A stretch of DNA of 64,000 bases from contig NC_056550.1 in assembly GCF_910596095.1 (NCBI RefSeq), positions 14,912,501 through 14,976,500 of the forward strand, given 5' to 3'. A program made the position numbers and the translations under genes. Position 1 is the first letter of the stretch. The number at the start of each line of letters is the position of its first letter. This document shows positions 62,301 to 64,000 of the stretch, in pieces. The DNA comes from Thunnus maccoyii. Taxonomy: Eukaryota > Chordata > Actinopteri > Scombriformes > Scombridae. The notes under the pieces were generated by a model that worked only from the letters and a program-made list of their open reading frames with translations, did no database searches and was not told where the DNA came from.

Positions 62301-64000
62301 GCTGATCGTGCCCAAAAAAAAGCCAAACACTTGTAGTTGAAGACAGTCTCCACACTAGGTATAGATTATACCTTTTGTTATCATTTGTGTAAAAAATCTG
62401 ACTTATTGAAAAGAGAACACATTGCAGCACATACAGGAAACCACAAGGATTTACAAAACGAAGGACAACAAAATTGTGAAATTTGAAGTCGAGGTGAATA
62501 ATTACAAGTGCTCAGGAACAGCATGTTATAATCTGAGTCTGACATTATCTAAAATAGATGAACTCAGAATATAAAATTGTTCTAAATTGAGATATCCCTT
62601 TTCAAGGCACAAGGACACACAGTGTCGTTGATACAAAGTAACTGAAACCAGGCTGAGCCGGTATCACTCAGTTGCAGAGCTGCAGTGCCAGCAGTTCAGA
62701 CCTGCAGTCCAGTCCACCCTGTGCCACCAACAGGCAAAGAAAGAAACCAGCAGCAGCTTTCTACAGAGAAGAGTGTCTAGTTTTGACATGTTTCACATGC
62801 AGGCGTTACATTTTAGCTTACAGGGGTTGAATGTGGGACCTAAAACATACAGAACTGTAACTTTGAAAAAGAAAAACTGCAGCTGTAACACTCATTGCCT
62901 AGAGGTGTCCCAACTGTTAAAATTGCAGCAGCTATTACTTTCTTTGCCTGCAGGTGGAAGGTCTGAAGTGCTGCTTACTTACGTAATTTTGAATTTCTGC
63001 AGGCGCAGCAGGTTGTCATGTGTAGAACTGGTCTGACAAAGTTTGACAGTCCGTCCTCACAAGAAAAACGACAATATAGGTTTAAAATTAAGTCCAGCAA
63101 AAGCAACCTATAGTAATGTTTATGACATCTAGCAGCCGTAGTAATTATGACCCGGGGAAGTGACGCAGTTCAAGTGATGTCAATATAAGGTGGTTTGATA
63201 ATTGGATTTTTGACTTATTCGGGGGTGGCAGGTTGGCTGGATGGCAAAAAGTGGACTTTGCTGCAGGAGACCACTGTTCACTTCCTGTTTCTAACCACGA
63301 GTCATGTTGCCATCTGCAAGTCAGGGCTTTTTTTAAAAAAAAAAACAACGTAATCTTTTGGTGTTTACTTTTGCCATGATGACAAAGCTTGCATAACTTC
63401 AAGGAAGTGTAAACCACTTTTCAAGTGATCATTTTAACCCAAACCATGATCTTTCCCTAAACCAGACCAGTCCTATGGGTCATTCTGGAAGTCCTCTGGT
63501 CATTCTTACTATGGCCGCTACATGGCGTAAATATAACTATACATCGTTTTTTGCCAGCTAGATTTTAGACCTGTGCTGTCGTTTAATTATGAGGATGTGT
63601 TGAAGACTGAAAGCTCCCACTTATGCTTAATCTACAGTCTGCCAAATGTGAATGAGCTGAGTTGTAAGGCGGGCCCATGAGGTGCTTCACATTGAATTAA
63701 AAATTAATCTGTTCAGGCAGCTCATGTGCCTCTAATGTCAACATAATACTCTAACAATAGATTTATCTGTGGTAATGGATGCACTTGTGCTGCATTGAGG
63801 GGATTGAGTATCACTGTTATTTAATGGAATACATCGCTAACAAACGTGAAAGCATATTGCTCTGTTGCCACTATTTCTTGAAGGTGATATATTCCATTTT
63901 GCCAGTTTGGTAAATTTGGTCCACTAGGAATGTTTGATATCAACATCTAATCATTTCACTTTAGTTGAACAGCACAAATGTAGAAATGAGGCAGCCGAGA
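59346..64000 (+). other. mosmo intron 1, remainder
   Basis: No further mosmo exon (for example one starting with the ALTVGLVRQC block) was found, so the intron runs past the window edge. No exon of another gene, RNA gene or well-bounded element was recognised. The ORFs here look random. Confidence 0.6.

Overview
The window is nuclear DNA from a ray-finned fish, most likely a percomorph teleost. Every protein gene is split by GT-AG introns and encodes a vertebrate-type protein. Introns and spacers are short and full of teleost repeat families: foldback and TIR miniature elements, a tRNA-derived SINE, Tc1/mariner ends, non-LTR retrotransposon pieces and many simple repeats. There are no operons, CRISPR arrays or prokaryotic features. 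Most single-frame ORFs are noise. The real proteins appear only after splicing, and I joined exons by phase and by agreement with remembered family sequences.

Layout. 1-10.4 kb: no gene seen, mostly repeats. 10.4-11.7 kb (-): two-exon SMIM10-like microprotein of 66 aa. 13.96-18.29 kb (+): Rac-subfamily Rho GTPase, 192 aa, with a long 3' UTR. 20.7-22.9 kb (-): stk19, 254 aa. 24.1-26.9 kb (+): dxo, 427 aa, divergent from stk19 as in the human MHC class III region. 29.7-33.1 kb (-): slc25a17, 315 aa. 35.4-37.9 kb (+): anks4b-like ankyrin/SAM scaffold, 433 aa. 40.55-47.17 kb (+): BTB-BACK-Kelch protein, 635 aa, KLHL paralogue not identified. 48.77-54.65 kb (+): uqcrc2, 459 aa. 58.44 kb to beyond the window (+): first coding exon of mosmo; its intron 1 fills the rest.

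The genes do not form one pathway. They are housekeeping and signalling genes: actin/ROS signalling (Rac), transcription-coupled repair (STK19), RNA 5'-end quality control (DXO), peroxisomal cofactor transport (SLC25A17), microvillar scaffolding (ANKS4B), ubiquitin-ligase adaptor (Kelch), respiratory complex III (UQCRC2) and Hedgehog-signal attenuation (MOSMO). The order anks4b - uqcrc2 - mosmo recalls human 16p12.2. The stk19/dxo pair recalls human 6p21.3.

The points most worth a second look are the spliced microprotein, the inverted repeat lying in the stk19/dxo shared promoter with a relative upstream of slc25a17, an upstream ORF in stk19 whose stop overlaps the main start, and a GCTAGC/GTTAGC-type motif recurring at the 5' ends of six genes. 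I found no sign of a wholly new biological system.
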